From assembly GCA_023954745.1 (NCBI GenBank), contig JAGSHC010000040.1:1-34647 (forward strand): a stretch of DNA of 34,647 nt. Reading direction: 5' to 3'. A program made the translations under genes and the position numbers. The notes below the pieces were generated by a model. It worked only from the letters and a program-made list of their open reading frames with translations. It was not told the origin of the DNA and ran no database searches. Positions 25,553 through 33,627 of this stretch are shown here, in pieces; positions within the stretch are counted from its first letter, which is position 1; every line of letters starts with the position of its first letter. Source of the stretch: Deltaproteobacteria bacterium (GTDB lineage Bacteria > Myxococcota_A > UBA796 > UBA9615).

Positions 25553-27814
25553 TCACAGCCGGACGGCGCGCAAGCGCAGGGCGTTGGTGACCACCGTGAC
25601 TGAGCTCAGCGCCATGGCGGCCGCCGCCCAGGCCGGGCCGATCTCGAGCCCCAGAGGCACCAGGATCCCCGCCGCGACGGGGATCATCAGCGCGTTGTAG
25701 GCAAACGCCCAGAACAGGTTCTGGCGCACGATCCGCAGCGTCGCGCGGCTCAGCCGGATCGCGCTTGGCACGCCCGCGAGGGCGCCTCCCACCAACGTGA
25801 GGTCCGAGGCCTCCATCGCAACGTCGGTCCCCGTCCCCAGGGCGATGCCGACGTCCGCCGCGGCGAGGGCCGGCGCGTCGTTCATTCCGTCCCCGACCAT
25901 GCCCACCACGCGTCCCTCGGCCCGGAGTCGGCGGACGTGCTCGAGCTTGCCCGCGGGGAGAAGGCCGCCGTGCACGCGGTCCGAGGGGATACCCACCGCA
26001 TCGGCGACGACCGAGGCAGCTCCAGGGTGATCGCCCGTCAGCAGATGGGGACGAACCCCCATCGCCGTGAGCTCGTCGAGGGCTGGCTTCGCCTCGGGGG
26101 ACAGGGTGTCCGAGGCCCCGAGGACCCCCGCGGCCCGGCCGTCCACCGCCACGAAGAGCAGGCTCTCCCCCCGCGAGGTGGGGCCCTGCCCCCGGGGCTC
26201 GAGCACATCCACGTCCACTCCTTCGTCGGCGAGGAAGCTCAGCCGCCCGATCAGTAGCTGCCTCCCCTCCACCTCCGCCCGCACGCCCTTGCCGGCGACC
26301 GCCTCGAAGGTCGAGGGAGGGGTGAGGGCGACACCGCGGGCCTCGGCTTCCTTGCGAACCGCGTCGGCGAGGGGGTGCTCGCTCGGCTGCTCGGCCCGGG
26401 CGACGAGGCTGAAGTCCACGTCAGGATCCAGGTCGATCGTCGCGAGCCTCGCCTCTCCCAGGGTCAGGGTGCCGGTCTTGTCGAAGATGACGTCGGTCAA
26501 GGCCTGCGCGCGCTCCAGAGCCGGTCCGCCACGAGCGAGAATCCCCATGCGGGCGCCCCTGCCCGTACCCACGAGGATGGCGGTGGGGGTCGCCAGTCCC
26601 AGGGCGCAGGGACAGGCGATGATCACCACCGTGGCGAAGCGCAGCACCGCAGTCTCCAGGGGCGCCCCGCCGAGCCACCACCCGAGCCCCACCACCACGG
26701 CGATGACGATCACCGTGGGGACGAACACCTCGGCCACGCGGTCGGCGAGCTGTTGCACGGGCGCCTGCTCGCTCTGGGCGCGGCGCAACATGCGGATCAC
26801 CTGCTCCAGGGCGGTGTCGGCGCCGACCGAGGTGGCGCGGACCACCAGGCGACCCGGTCCGTTGACGGTGCCGCCCATGACGGCGTCGCCGGGAGAGCGG
26901 TCCACCGGCATGGACTCCCCCGTCATCGCGGACTGGTCGACCGCGCTGTGTCCATCCGCGACCACGCCGTCCACGGCGAAGCGCTCTCCAGGACCCACCA
27001 CGACGCGGTCTCCCACCTCGAGGAGCTCCACAGGGACGCGCTCCTCTTGGCTGTCGCCCCGAAGGACCACGACCTCGTCCACGCGCAGGTCGAGCAGTCC
27101 GCGAATCGCCTCGCTGGCCCGCCCCTTAGCCCGGTTCTCGAGCCAGCGCCCCAGGAGGATGAAGGCCACGAGCATCGCGGCCCCGTCGAACCAGACCTCG
27201 CCCATGGGACCTGTGCGTGCGAGGACGACAGCGCTCCACAGCAGCGCGGTGCCGGTCCCCAGAGCCACGAGGGTGTCCATGGTGGAGCTGCGGTGCCGGA
27301 GCGCGGCCCAGGCACCCGCCCAGAAGGGGCCTCCGGCCCCAAAGACCACAGTCGCCGCGATGAGGCCCGCGCCGAGGCGCGCGGTCCAGGAGTGCATGGG
27401 CAGCCCGGGAAGCCAGCCCATGCTGAGGGCCATCACGAGCGCCGAACCTGCCACGGCGAGTCCGGCCCGCCACGCCCAGACCCGGTTCTCGGCCCGCTCC
27501 TCAGCGCGCAGGTGTTCCGCCTCGTCGGCCGCGCGGACATCGGGGCGCCGAGGAACGTCGAAGCCCGCGCCCTGGGCGAGGCGACGCACGTCTGCCAGCG
27601 CGAGCTGGGCGCCGGGATGCACCGTGACCGAGCCCGAGTGGGTGGCGTAGTTGACACTGGCGGCGTCGATGCCTTCGGCGCGGCCCAGGACCTTGCCGAG
27701 GCGGGCGGCGCACGATGCGCAAGTCATGCCCGTGACCGGGAACTCGAGGACGACGGACTCCGGTCGCATGCCGACCTCGTCGTGCGGAGCCGACGTGTCA
27801 GCGGGCTGGCTCAC
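25553..27814 (-). CDS. copA: Copper-exporting P1B-type ATPase
   Basis: A 753-residue heavy-metal pump. One N-terminal metal-binding domain carries GMTCASC (29-35). Then come the membrane helices, the actuator motif GESMP, the CPC motif of copper/silver pumps (Cys401-Pro-Cys403 in IIACPCALGLATP), the phosphorylated Asp445 in DKTGTLTLGE and the hinge GDGMNDAPAL (Asp642-Asp646). The last helices carry YNALMIPVAAG, a copper-site signature of the CopA subgroup. It moves Cu(I) out of the cytosol using ATP. The start is GTG 27814; ATG 27769 is a serious alternative and keeps the whole metal-binding domain. No CopZ chaperone or CueR/CsoR regulator adjoins it, so its control must lie elsewhere. Confidence 0.95.
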   Translation of the reverse strand: MSQPADTSAPHDEVGMRPESVVLEFPVTGMTCASCAARLGKVLGRAEGIDAASVNYATHSGSVTVHPGAQLALADVRRLAQGAGFDVPRRPDVRAADEAEHLRAEERAENRVWAWRAGLAVAGSALVMALSMGWLPGLPMHSWTARLGAGLIAATVVFGAGGPFWAGAWAALRHRSSTMDTLVALGTGTALLWSAVVLARTGPMGEVWFDGAAMLVAFILLGRWLENRAKGRASEAIRGLLDLRVDEVVVLRGDSQEERVPVELLEVGDRVVVGPGERFAVDGVVADGHSAVDQSAMTGESMPVDRSPGDAVMGGTVNGPGRLVVRATSVGADTALEQVIRMLRRAQSEQAPVQQLADRVAEVFVPTVIVIAVVVGLGWWLGGAPLETAVLRFATVVIIACPCALGLATPTAILVGTGRGARMGILARGGPALERAQALTDVIFDKTGTLTLGEARLATIDLDPDVDFSLVARAEQPSEHPLADAVRKEAEARGVALTPPSTFEAVAGKGVRAEVEGRQLLIGRLSFLADEGVDVDVLEPRGQGPTSRGESLLFVAVDGRAAGVLGASDTLSPEAKPALDELTAMGVRPHLLTGDHPGAASVVADAVGIPSDRVHGGLLPAGKLEHVRRLRAEGRVVGMVGDGMNDAPALAAADVGIALGTGTDVAMEASDLTLVGGALAGVPSAIRLSRATLRIVRQNLFWAFAYNALMIPVAAGILVPLGLEIGPAWAAAAMALSSVTVVTNALRLRAVRL

Positions 27815-27926
27815 GTCACGCTCGCTTCACCACGTCGAAGCCGGCGGACTCGACGTCAGGGTCTTGGGCGGATAGGTCACATCAAGCAGGGTATCGGACG
27901 AAGAGCAGATGGGAGGCGCTCCTCCC

Positions 27927-27963
27927 CTGACTCCCGACCATCGCCCCCCCCCGCTAGAGTCAG
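27927..27963. repeat. Inverted repeat in the divergent gap between copA and the gene at 27990
   Basis: CTGACTC (27927-27933) and GAGTCAG (27957-27963) are exact reverse complements, with a C-rich loop between and a matching G-run after. It sits 27 bases before ATG 27990, in the only promoter space for both divergent genes, so it is a possible operator or leader hairpin. Confidence 0.35.
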
Positions 27964-27989
27964 TGGGGGGGCCATCCCTGGAGACCACC

Positions 27990-28904
27990 ATGCGTACCTT
28001 TGCCGCCGCCTCGCTCTGCCTGCTGCTGTCTCTCGCCGCGGGGAGCGCCTTCGCCGAGACCCTCACCCACGAGCCAGCGAAGGTCGAGGTCGACGTGCCC
28101 GACGGCTGGACCTCCGCCACAGAAGATGACGCCCTGACCGTCGAGTCCCCCGACGGCGCCGTCCTGCTCCTCTTCCAGATCCTCGACGAAGACGAGCTCG
28201 ATGAGGCCCTGGACGAGGTCGACAAGGAAGTCGGCAAGGTGATCCGCGACTTCGACGGCAAGAAGCCCGAGTCCGGCAAGGTGAACGGGATGGACGCGGT
28301 CGCCATCGAGGGCACCGGGCGCATCGAGGACGTCAAAGTGGAGGTCGGGCTGGCCCTGCTCGCGACGCCCGCCGACAAGGTCCTCCTCGTCCTCGGCCTC
28401 GCCCCGACCGCCGAGTACCGAACCAATGAGAAGGCCATCGATGCGATGGTCGCGAGCATCCGCCCCGTCGGCACCCCCACCGGGGTCGAGGTCGTCTACC
28501 GCCGCGCCAAGGTGAAGATCGCGGTCCCGAAGGGCTGGACCAGCCAGGAAGAGGACGACGTCCTCACCCTGAGCGCAGCGGACGAGTCGGTCCAGGTCCT
28601 CTTCACCATCCTCGAGGCGTCCGCGATCGACGCCGCCCTCGACGAGCTGGGGTCGGAGCTGGACGAGATGATCAAGAACCCCAGGTTCGAGGAGCCCGAG
28701 GATGCGGTCTTCGCAGGCATGCCCGCCCGCATCCTCGAGGGCACCGGCACCATCGAGGGCACCGCCGTCGAGCTCGGCCTGGCCCTCATCGACACCCCCG
28801 CCGACAAGGTCCTCCTCGTCCTCGGACTCGGCGAGGAGGGGCGCATGACGAAGAACCAGGCAGCGATCGACGCGCTCTTCGCCGGCATCCGCCCCCTGAA
28901 GTAG
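27990..28904 (+). CDS. Secreted protein made of two tandem PsbP/DcrB-like domains
   Basis: ATG 27990 begins a Sec signal (TFAAASLCLLLSLAAGSAFA) with GGAG just ahead; the frame is open further up but without a sensible start. The mature protein of about 280 residues is two copies of one domain of about 130 residues. Copy one has AKVEVDVPDGWTSATEDDAL, GMDAVAIEGTG and TPADKVLLVLGLAP; copy two has AKVKIAVPKGWTSQEEDDVL, GMPARILEGTG and TPADKVLLVLGLGE. The start of each copy (a strand, VPxGW, then a polar turn and strand) recalls the Mog1/PsbP-like or DcrB group of periplasmic proteins. Function is unknown. It is followed by the small lipoprotein gene after 39 bases, likely one transcript. Confidence 0.8.
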   Translation: MRTFAAASLCLLLSLAAGSAFAETLTHEPAKVEVDVPDGWTSATEDDALTVESPDGAVLLLFQILDEDELDEALDEVDKEVGKVIRDFDGKKPESGKVNGMDAVAIEGTGRIEDVKVEVGLALLATPADKVLLVLGLAPTAEYRTNEKAIDAMVASIRPVGTPTGVEVVYRRAKVKIAVPKGWTSQEEDDVLTLSAADESVQVLFTILEASAIDAALDELGSELDEMIKNPRFEEPEDAVFAGMPARILEGTGTIEGTAVELGLALIDTPADKVLLVLGLGEEGRMTKNQAAIDALFAGIRPLK

Positions 28905-28943
28905 CCCCGAGTCGGACCCGCTCGGGCCCATTTGGAGTGCACC

Positions 28944-29366
28944 ATGCGCCTCCTCCGCATCACGACCATCGCCCCGCTCGGCCTCCTCCTCTTCGGTGGG
29001 TGCGCCGCCCCCGGGGGCGGCTCGGACCCGGGCACCTGTGACGTCATCCCAGCGGGTGAGGGCCGCGTCGTCATCGGGTTCTGGGACAATGCCGACTGCT
29101 CCGGCGACCCCCTGACGACCAACAGCTTCCCCATCGAGCCCGACGCGGTCTGCTACTGCTGGCCTGGCAACTCCGGCCAGAACTCCGCCCGGAGCTTCAG
29201 CTGCAACGGCGGAGACGGCAGCTTCACCTACGACCAGTACACGACCCTTGTCTGCGGCGACGAAGGCGCGAGCCCCACCACGAAGACGTCGTTCACGACC
29301 GAGTGCGAGCAGGACATCCCCCCCACCCTCTACTCCCGAATCGTCGACTACGGCGCCTGTGAGTAG
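28944..29366 (+). CDS. Small disulfide-rich lipoprotein, function unknown
   Basis: A 140-residue lipoprotein with hydrophobic leader and lipobox LFGGC (about residue 20). GGAG eight bases ahead favours ATG 28944 over a TTG at 28932. The mature part has about eight cysteines (GTCDVI, ADCSGD, VCYCWP, FSCNGG, LVCGDE, TECEQD, GACE), so a disulfide-bonded extracytoplasmic domain is likely. No known family is seen. It sits 39 bases after the duplicated-domain gene on the same strand, and the two probably share a transcript. Confidence 0.75.
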   Translation: MRLLRITTIAPLGLLLFGGCAAPGGGSDPGTCDVIPAGEGRVVIGFWDNADCSGDPLTTNSFPIEPDAVCYCWPGNSGQNSARSFSCNGGDGSFTYDQYTTLVCGDEGASPTTKTSFTTECEQDIPPTLYSRIVDYGACE

Positions 29367-29646
29367 AGCAGGGCACAGTCGAGGTCGTGCTGGAGCACAC
29401 CGTGGAAGCGAACGCGCCCCTCAGGGTCGTCTCCGCTGAGCGCGAGTTCGCTCTCGCCGCAGACCTGAGCCAGATGGAGAGCGTGTCCCAGCAGCGGGAA
29501 ACGTGGAGGGCCACAAGGGCGCCATCGCGCTCCCCCCACCACCGTCCTCACCGAACGGCCCCGTTGGACTATTGTCCACGACGTCAACGCGCGTCGTCCG
29601 GCTGCAGGAACGGAAGACGTCTTCACGAGCGAGGGGGAGCAGCCAG

Positions 29647-31017
29647 GTGATCCGTGCACTGATCGCCTCGCTCCGAGTCCCGGACGAGCACCGAGAAGCC
29701 TTCCGAAGGGAGTTGGCGAACAAACGCGGGCCCGGCCTCTGGACCATCGGGCTGCTGGGCACGGTGCTCTTCCCGTTGTTCTTGCTCCTCGACTGGTTCC
29801 TCTACCCTGAGGCCATCTGGCCGCTGGGGATTTCACGAGCGATCACCACCGGCCTCGGCGCGCTCTTCCTCATCGGGCTCCGCCTCACCGACAAGGCGGG
29901 CACGCTCCCGCAGCACAGTCACCGATTCGTCTGGCTCTTCGCGCTCATCTTCTGCGGCGGCCTCGACGCGGTCATCTACCACGCCGGCGGGATCGACACC
30001 CCTTACTACGCGGGGATGAACCTGGCGCTCATCGGCATCTCCGCGGCGATTCCGCTCCGGACCGGCCAGATGGCACTCCTGCTCGCAGCGATCGTGATCC
30101 AGCTGAACGTGCTCATGCTGACCCTGGGGACGGTCGAGGATCTGGACATGGCGCTCAACGCCAACTTCTTCCTCTGGTCGACGATGATCATCGGAGTCCT
30201 GGTCAACGCCACCGCGGTGCGGCTCCGCATCGTCGAGTTCCTCTCTCAGAAGCAGATCGAGATCGAGAAGGCCAAGAACGAGGAGTTGCTGCTCAACATC
30301 CTTCCTCACGAGGTCGCCAACGAGCTCAAAGCCCATGGGCGGGTCCGCGCAAGGCACATCAAGTCCTGCTCCATCCTCTTCTCGGACTTCGTGGGCTTCA
30401 CCAACATGTCTCGGCGGGTGGATCCCGCCGAGCTGGTCCACTCCCTCGACCGCGCCTTCAGCCACTTCGACGACATCATGGAGCGCCAAGGCCTGGAGAA
30501 GCTCAAGACCATTGGCGACGCCTACATGTGCGCCGGTGGTGTGCTGGGCGATCAGCCCGACCACCTCGTCTCGTGCGTGCTCGCGGGGCTGGAGATGCTG
30601 GATGTCCTCGAACACGAGGATATCCTCGCCCCCGACGGGAGCCGTTGGGAGATGCGCCTGGGCATCCACTGCGGCCCGGTCGTCGCCGGGGTCATCGGCA
30701 ACAAGAAGTTCGCCTACGACCTCTGGGGCGACACGGTGAACACCGCCGCCCGGATGGAGTCCACCGCGCAGCCCTCGAGCGTCAACATGGCCTCCGAGGT
30801 CTTCGACCTCATCCAAGAGTTCTTCGTCGGTGTGGATCGCGGGTTCATCCCGGTTCGCGGGAAGGGCCCGGTGTCCATGACCCGGCTGACCCGGCTCCGT
30901 CCCCGGTTTTCCCGAGATCAGTCGGGGCGCCAACCCAACGCCGCGTTCTTCGATGCCTTGGAGCGCTGGCTGAACAGCGGAAAGCACCTCAGGATGCCGC
31001 CGTCCGAACCCGACTAG
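29647..31017 (+). CDS. Membrane-anchored class III adenylate cyclase
   Basis: About 456 residues: six predicted membrane helices in the first 200, a linker helix (FLSQKQIEIEKAKNEELLLN, then ILPHEVANEL) and a C-terminal cyclase domain. Metal-binding Asp247 (SDFVGF) and Asp291 (KTIGDAYM), the adenine-choosing Lys287 and Asp358 (FAYDLWGD), and the transition-state residues Asn365 and Arg369 (VNTAAR) are all present, so it should make cAMP as a homodimer. GTG 29647 is chosen for its GGGGGAG upstream and because the earlier frame (from 29503) lacks family character. The upstream gap 29367-29646 has no clear gene. The six-helix sensor part is unlike a known sensory domain. It stands alone. Confidence 0.88.
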   Translation: MIRALIASLRVPDEHREAFRRELANKRGPGLWTIGLLGTVLFPLFLLLDWFLYPEAIWPLGISRAITTGLGALFLIGLRLTDKAGTLPQHSHRFVWLFALIFCGGLDAVIYHAGGIDTPYYAGMNLALIGISAAIPLRTGQMALLLAAIVIQLNVLMLTLGTVEDLDMALNANFFLWSTMIIGVLVNATAVRLRIVEFLSQKQIEIEKAKNEELLLNILPHEVANELKAHGRVRARHIKSCSILFSDFVGFTNMSRRVDPAELVHSLDRAFSHFDDIMERQGLEKLKTIGDAYMCAGGVLGDQPDHLVSCVLAGLEMLDVLEHEDILAPDGSRWEMRLGIHCGPVVAGVIGNKKFAYDLWGDTVNTAARMESTAQPSSVNMASEVFDLIQEFFVGVDRGFIPVRGKGPVSMTRLTRLRPRFSRDQSGRQPNAAFFDALERWLNSGKHLRMPPSEPD

Positions 31018-31208
31018 CTTCGAGCGGACGCCCCTCCGCGAGCCCCCCAACTGGACCACAACACGGTCAGGCACCACATCTGTTTCGGCAGCCGGGCCGG
31101 CGGAGCCGCCGTCAATCGGAGGCGGTGGCCGAGGAGACCAACGGAGCGCAGCGTCCCGCTCTTGCGGCTGTTAGCGTATGCATGGCCTGGTTGGGCCGGG
31201 GAGCGCTC

Positions 31209-32063
31209 ATGAGACGACTCGCATTCGCGCTGGCTCTACTGCTGGCAGGCTGTGCAAACGACGGGGACGGCGATGGCCTCGTCGACTCGCTCGAGGCGAG
31301 GCACGGCACGGACGTGGACAACCCCGACTCGGACGACGACGGTCTACCCGACGGCGACGAGGTGGCTCGCGGCACAGACCCGCTCGTGGCGGACACCGAC
31401 GGCGACGGATACGGGGACCGCCAGGAGGTCGTCGCCGGCACGGATCCTCTGGACGAAGCCAGCGTCATCTACACGGGAGGCTGGCCCTACTTCGAGGACA
31501 AGGACTCCCTCGAGGAGCCGGACGAGGACGAGATCGCGGACGTGGGGAGCCGGATCCCGCGGGTGACGGGCATCGACCAGTTCGGTGAGTTCGTAGACAT
31601 CTACGACTTCGCCGACAGCGAAGCCCCGACGGTCCTTCTGCTGGCTGGCGTGTGGTGAATCTGGTGCAGGAGCTACGGTTCGTGGCTCGCTGACGCAGAC
31701 GACATGGAAAACGGCATGTTCTGGGGTCAGCGTCAGTGGTTCGAGGAGTGGCCCGACGAGCTTCCCGAGATGATCCAGGACGGCGAGGTCCGCTGGATCA
31801 CCATCCTCGATGCCGGGGCTCCCGGCGTTCCCCCCGATGCTCTGGACGCAGCGCACTGGTACGGGCTGTACCCCAACCCCAACGTGCTGGTCATGACCGA
31901 TCCCGACGGCGCGATCCGCGACTGGATCGACCCTCCCCGCTATCCCACGATCTACCTGCTGTATGGCGATCTGACCGTGGCCATCCCGGAGCGGGAGTCG
32001 ACGTCGGGCGCTCTGTACTTCCTCCAGGAAGCCGGGTACGACCCGGATGAGATCGACTGGTGA
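31209..32063 (+). CDS. Candidate selenoprotein: Asp-repeat lipoprotein with thioredoxin-like UxxC domain
   Basis: The gene runs from ATG 31209 (GGGGAG at 31198-31203) to TGA 32061-32063, with one in-frame TGA at 31656-31658 read here as selenocysteine 150. The 284-residue product has a lipobox LLAGC (Cys15), three calcium-binding-type repeats (DGDGDGLVD, DSDDDGLPD, DTDGDGYGD; residues 18-70), a linker, and a thioredoxin-like domain from about residue 125. Its active site reads VW-Sec-IWC (Sec150, Cys153), the CxxC of thioredoxins with Sec in the first place. The cis-proline motif RYPT (Pro246) and DPDGAIRDW follow where expected. Conventional calling would give a 149-residue truncated protein plus an ORF at 31704-32063. 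It should be a lipid-anchored extracytoplasmic thiol/selenol oxidoreductase. The alternative is a nonsense mutation. Confidence 0.8.
31664..31696 (+). promoter_or_regulatory. Putative bacterial SECIS hairpin after the in-frame TGA
   Basis: A hairpin starts five bases after the TGA at 31656-31658. The upper stem pairs 31670-31676 with 31682-31688 (seven pairs, one of them U-G) around the loop GGUUC (31677-31681). After a bulged G (31689), 31667-31669 pair with 31690-31692. After a bulged A (31693), 31664-31666 pair with 31694-31696. The loop lies 18 bases after the TGA and opens with two Gs, as described for bacterial SECIS elements bound by SelB; E. coli fdhF has a GGUC loop. The hairpin lies wholly inside the coding frame. 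Confidence 0.7.
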
Positions 32064-32716
32064 GGTCGTTCATCGGACTGGCCCTGGCGCTCTCGGTCGC
32101 GACGGTTGGCTGCGGGCCCCAGACCACCGTCGAAGCGGGCGAGCCTCGGGACGTCGACGCCGATGCCAACTACGTCTTCGACCCCACGCAGGTCTACCTC
32201 AAGTTCCGGCTGCAGTTGGCGGCGGGGCAGCCCACCAACTTCGAGATGGGGCTGAGCTTGATCGGGGCCGACAGGTTTCCTCCGGCGACCTACGACTACT
32301 ACCGGGACCACGTCAGCGTCTGGTATTCGTCGGAGGTGATCGAGATCGATCTGGACCCGGCCGATCCCTATGCGATCACCATGCACGCGCCGTCCTCCGA
32401 TCTGCACAACAGCGGCGGTGTGTTCGACGCCCTACCCGACCACTGGGGGGACGATCCCCAGGCGTGGCTTCGCAGCTTTGAGCCCACCTTCGGTCTGCGC
32501 GCGGACCCGAGCGTCGACTGGGACCTCATGGAGCCTGGGCAGGACCACGGGCAGCTGGACCTGATCATCGACGGGGAGGTCACTCCCGGCGGCCCCGTCG
32601 CGGTCTTTGATCTCGACAATCAGGTGGTTGTGGGGGTGACCGACCCCCCGGGCAATGGGGCGTACGGTCTGGACTACCGCTATGAGGCGTTCCTCAGCGT
32701 GGACGTCCTACGGTGA
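32060..32716 (+). CDS. Lipoprotein of selenoprotein operon, function unknown
   Basis: A 218-residue lipoprotein from GTG 32060, overlapping the selenoprotein stop by four bases (GTGA). The leader (SFIGLALALSVATVGC) ends in a lipobox TVGC at about residue 18. The body looks like a beta-rich domain (YVFDPTQVYLKFRLQLAAGQ, YDYYRDHVSVWYSSEV, GQLDLIIDGEVTPGG), with no cysteine after the lipidated one, so it is unlikely to be a disulfide substrate of the neighbouring enzyme. No family is recognised. The tight overlap on both sides (next gene at 32716) means coupled translation, so it probably works with the selenoprotein at the membrane surface. Confidence 0.75.
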   Translation: MRSFIGLALALSVATVGCGPQTTVEAGEPRDVDADANYVFDPTQVYLKFRLQLAAGQPTNFEMGLSLIGADRFPPATYDYYRDHVSVWYSSEVIEIDLDPADPYAITMHAPSSDLHNSGGVFDALPDHWGDDPQAWLRSFEPTFGLRADPSVDWDLMEPGQDHGQLDLIIDGEVTPGGPVAVFDLDNQVVVGVTDPPGNGAYGLDYRYEAFLSVDVLR

Positions 32717-33513
32717 TGACGCGCCCGTCTGGGCCGCTGCTCGCGCTCGTGCTCGCGTTGGCGGGCTGTCCGTCCGGCGCGGTCGACGACGACGACGCGG
32801 TGGACGTCGATGACGTGGTCGATGACGACGACGTCGGTGATGACGACGACGCCACGCCCCCGGAGGGCTGCGTCTCTGTCAGCGGCACGGTGACGGTTCC
32901 CGATGGCATCAGCACCCCGGATCAGCTCCGGGTGGACCTGTGCTCGGGGGAGTGCCGCACAGAGACCCCGGAGCCCGACGGCAGCTACGCGTTCGACTGC
33001 GTGCCCGTACGAAGCTGGGCTTTCGACGTCGTCTCCGGTCACCCGAATGAGGCGAACGCCTTCGTGCCCATCAGCCTGGAGCAGGGAGCCGATCGGGTGC
33101 TCGATCCGGTGATCCTGGCGACCCAGTTCACCCAGCCGGTTCCCTCGGTGGCCACCGAGGTCGGCCTCGGCGCCGGGGTCTGGCTCACGGTGGACCAGAG
33201 CCAGCTCACGCTCGGCGACGTCAGCGGGGATCTATTCGCGGTGGCCGTTCCGCCCGAGGCCCGGCTGCCCGTGGAGCTCGACGGCGAGGTCCTGGCGATG
33301 TGGTACCTGGAGCCCTTCGACGTGCCGGTGTCGCCGCCCGCTGCGCTGCGGATCCAGAACAGCTGGGGGGTCGCTTCAGGAGATGTGACTGCATGGGTGG
33401 GCAGCTACATCGACGCCGCGTGGCTCCCCCTGAACGACCTGGTCGTCACCGACGAGGCCCTCACCGCTTCGCTTCCGCTGATCTCCACGTTGGTCTTGAT
33501 CCAGGCCCCGTGA
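32716..33513 (+). CDS. Asp-rich-tether lipoprotein of selenoprotein operon
   Basis: A 265-residue lipoprotein. ATG 32716 overlaps the previous stop (TGATG, 32714-32718); a GTG at 32713 would add one residue. The leader ends in LAGC at about residue 18. A long Asp/Val tether follows (residues 19-48, DDDDAVDVDDVVDDDDVGDD and on). The first domain (about 50-110) has the form of a carboxypeptidase-regulatory/SdrD-like beta sandwich (CVSVSGTVTVPDG, then EPDGSYAFDCVPV) with four cysteines (CVSV, LCSGEC, FDCV), which might be targets of the selenoprotein. The rest is beta-rich and unrecognised. It is last in the operon; a hairpin lies about 80 bases on. Confidence 0.78.
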   Translation: MTRPSGPLLALVLALAGCPSGAVDDDDAVDVDDVVDDDDVGDDDDATPPEGCVSVSGTVTVPDGISTPDQLRVDLCSGECRTETPEPDGSYAFDCVPVRSWAFDVVSGHPNEANAFVPISLEQGADRVLDPVILATQFTQPVPSVATEVGLGAGVWLTVDQSQLTLGDVSGDLFAVAVPPEARLPVELDGEVLAMWYLEPFDVPVSPPAALRIQNSWGVASGDVTAWVGSYIDAAWLPLNDLVVTDEALTASLPLISTLVLIQAP

Positions 33514-33592
33514 GGCCCCTCCACGTTCGGACAGGTGGTCGAGGCGGTCGCTCAAGGTGGAGCCCATCGCCCACTTCGGCCTCAATCCGTCA

Positions 33593-33613
33593 CCCCCTCG
33601 CTCCTTGAGGGGG
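33593..33613 (+). terminator. Hairpin after the selenoprotein operon, possible terminator
   Basis: CCCCCTC (33593-33599) and GAGGGGG (33607-33613) form a perfect GC-rich seven-base stem with loop GCTCCTT, 80 bases after the operon's last stop. There is no T-run, so it may be a weak or Rho-aided terminator. The right arm lies 14 bases before the P450 start and could double as part of its leader. Confidence 0.4.
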
Positions 33614-33627
33614 ACCGGACCGGTGGT

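Noticed and set aside
27818-27880. Short minus-strand frame SAQDPDVESAGFDVVKRA just ahead of copA, like the end of a CopZ-type metal-binding domain
   Set aside because: Only about 20 codons are open after a stop, with no metal-binding CxxC; too short to call.
31178-31588. Alternative frame from ATG 31178 over the selenoprotein start
   Set aside because: Its product is Arg/Gly-rich shadow sequence, while the frame from 31209 gives a lipoprotein signal and Asp-repeats.
31656-31658. TGA as a true stop, with 31704-32063 as a separate gene
   Set aside because: No ribosome site precedes ATG 31704, the 15 codons between the TGA and that ATG complete the thioredoxin motif, and neither half is a complete fold. 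A nonsense mutation cannot be fully excluded.
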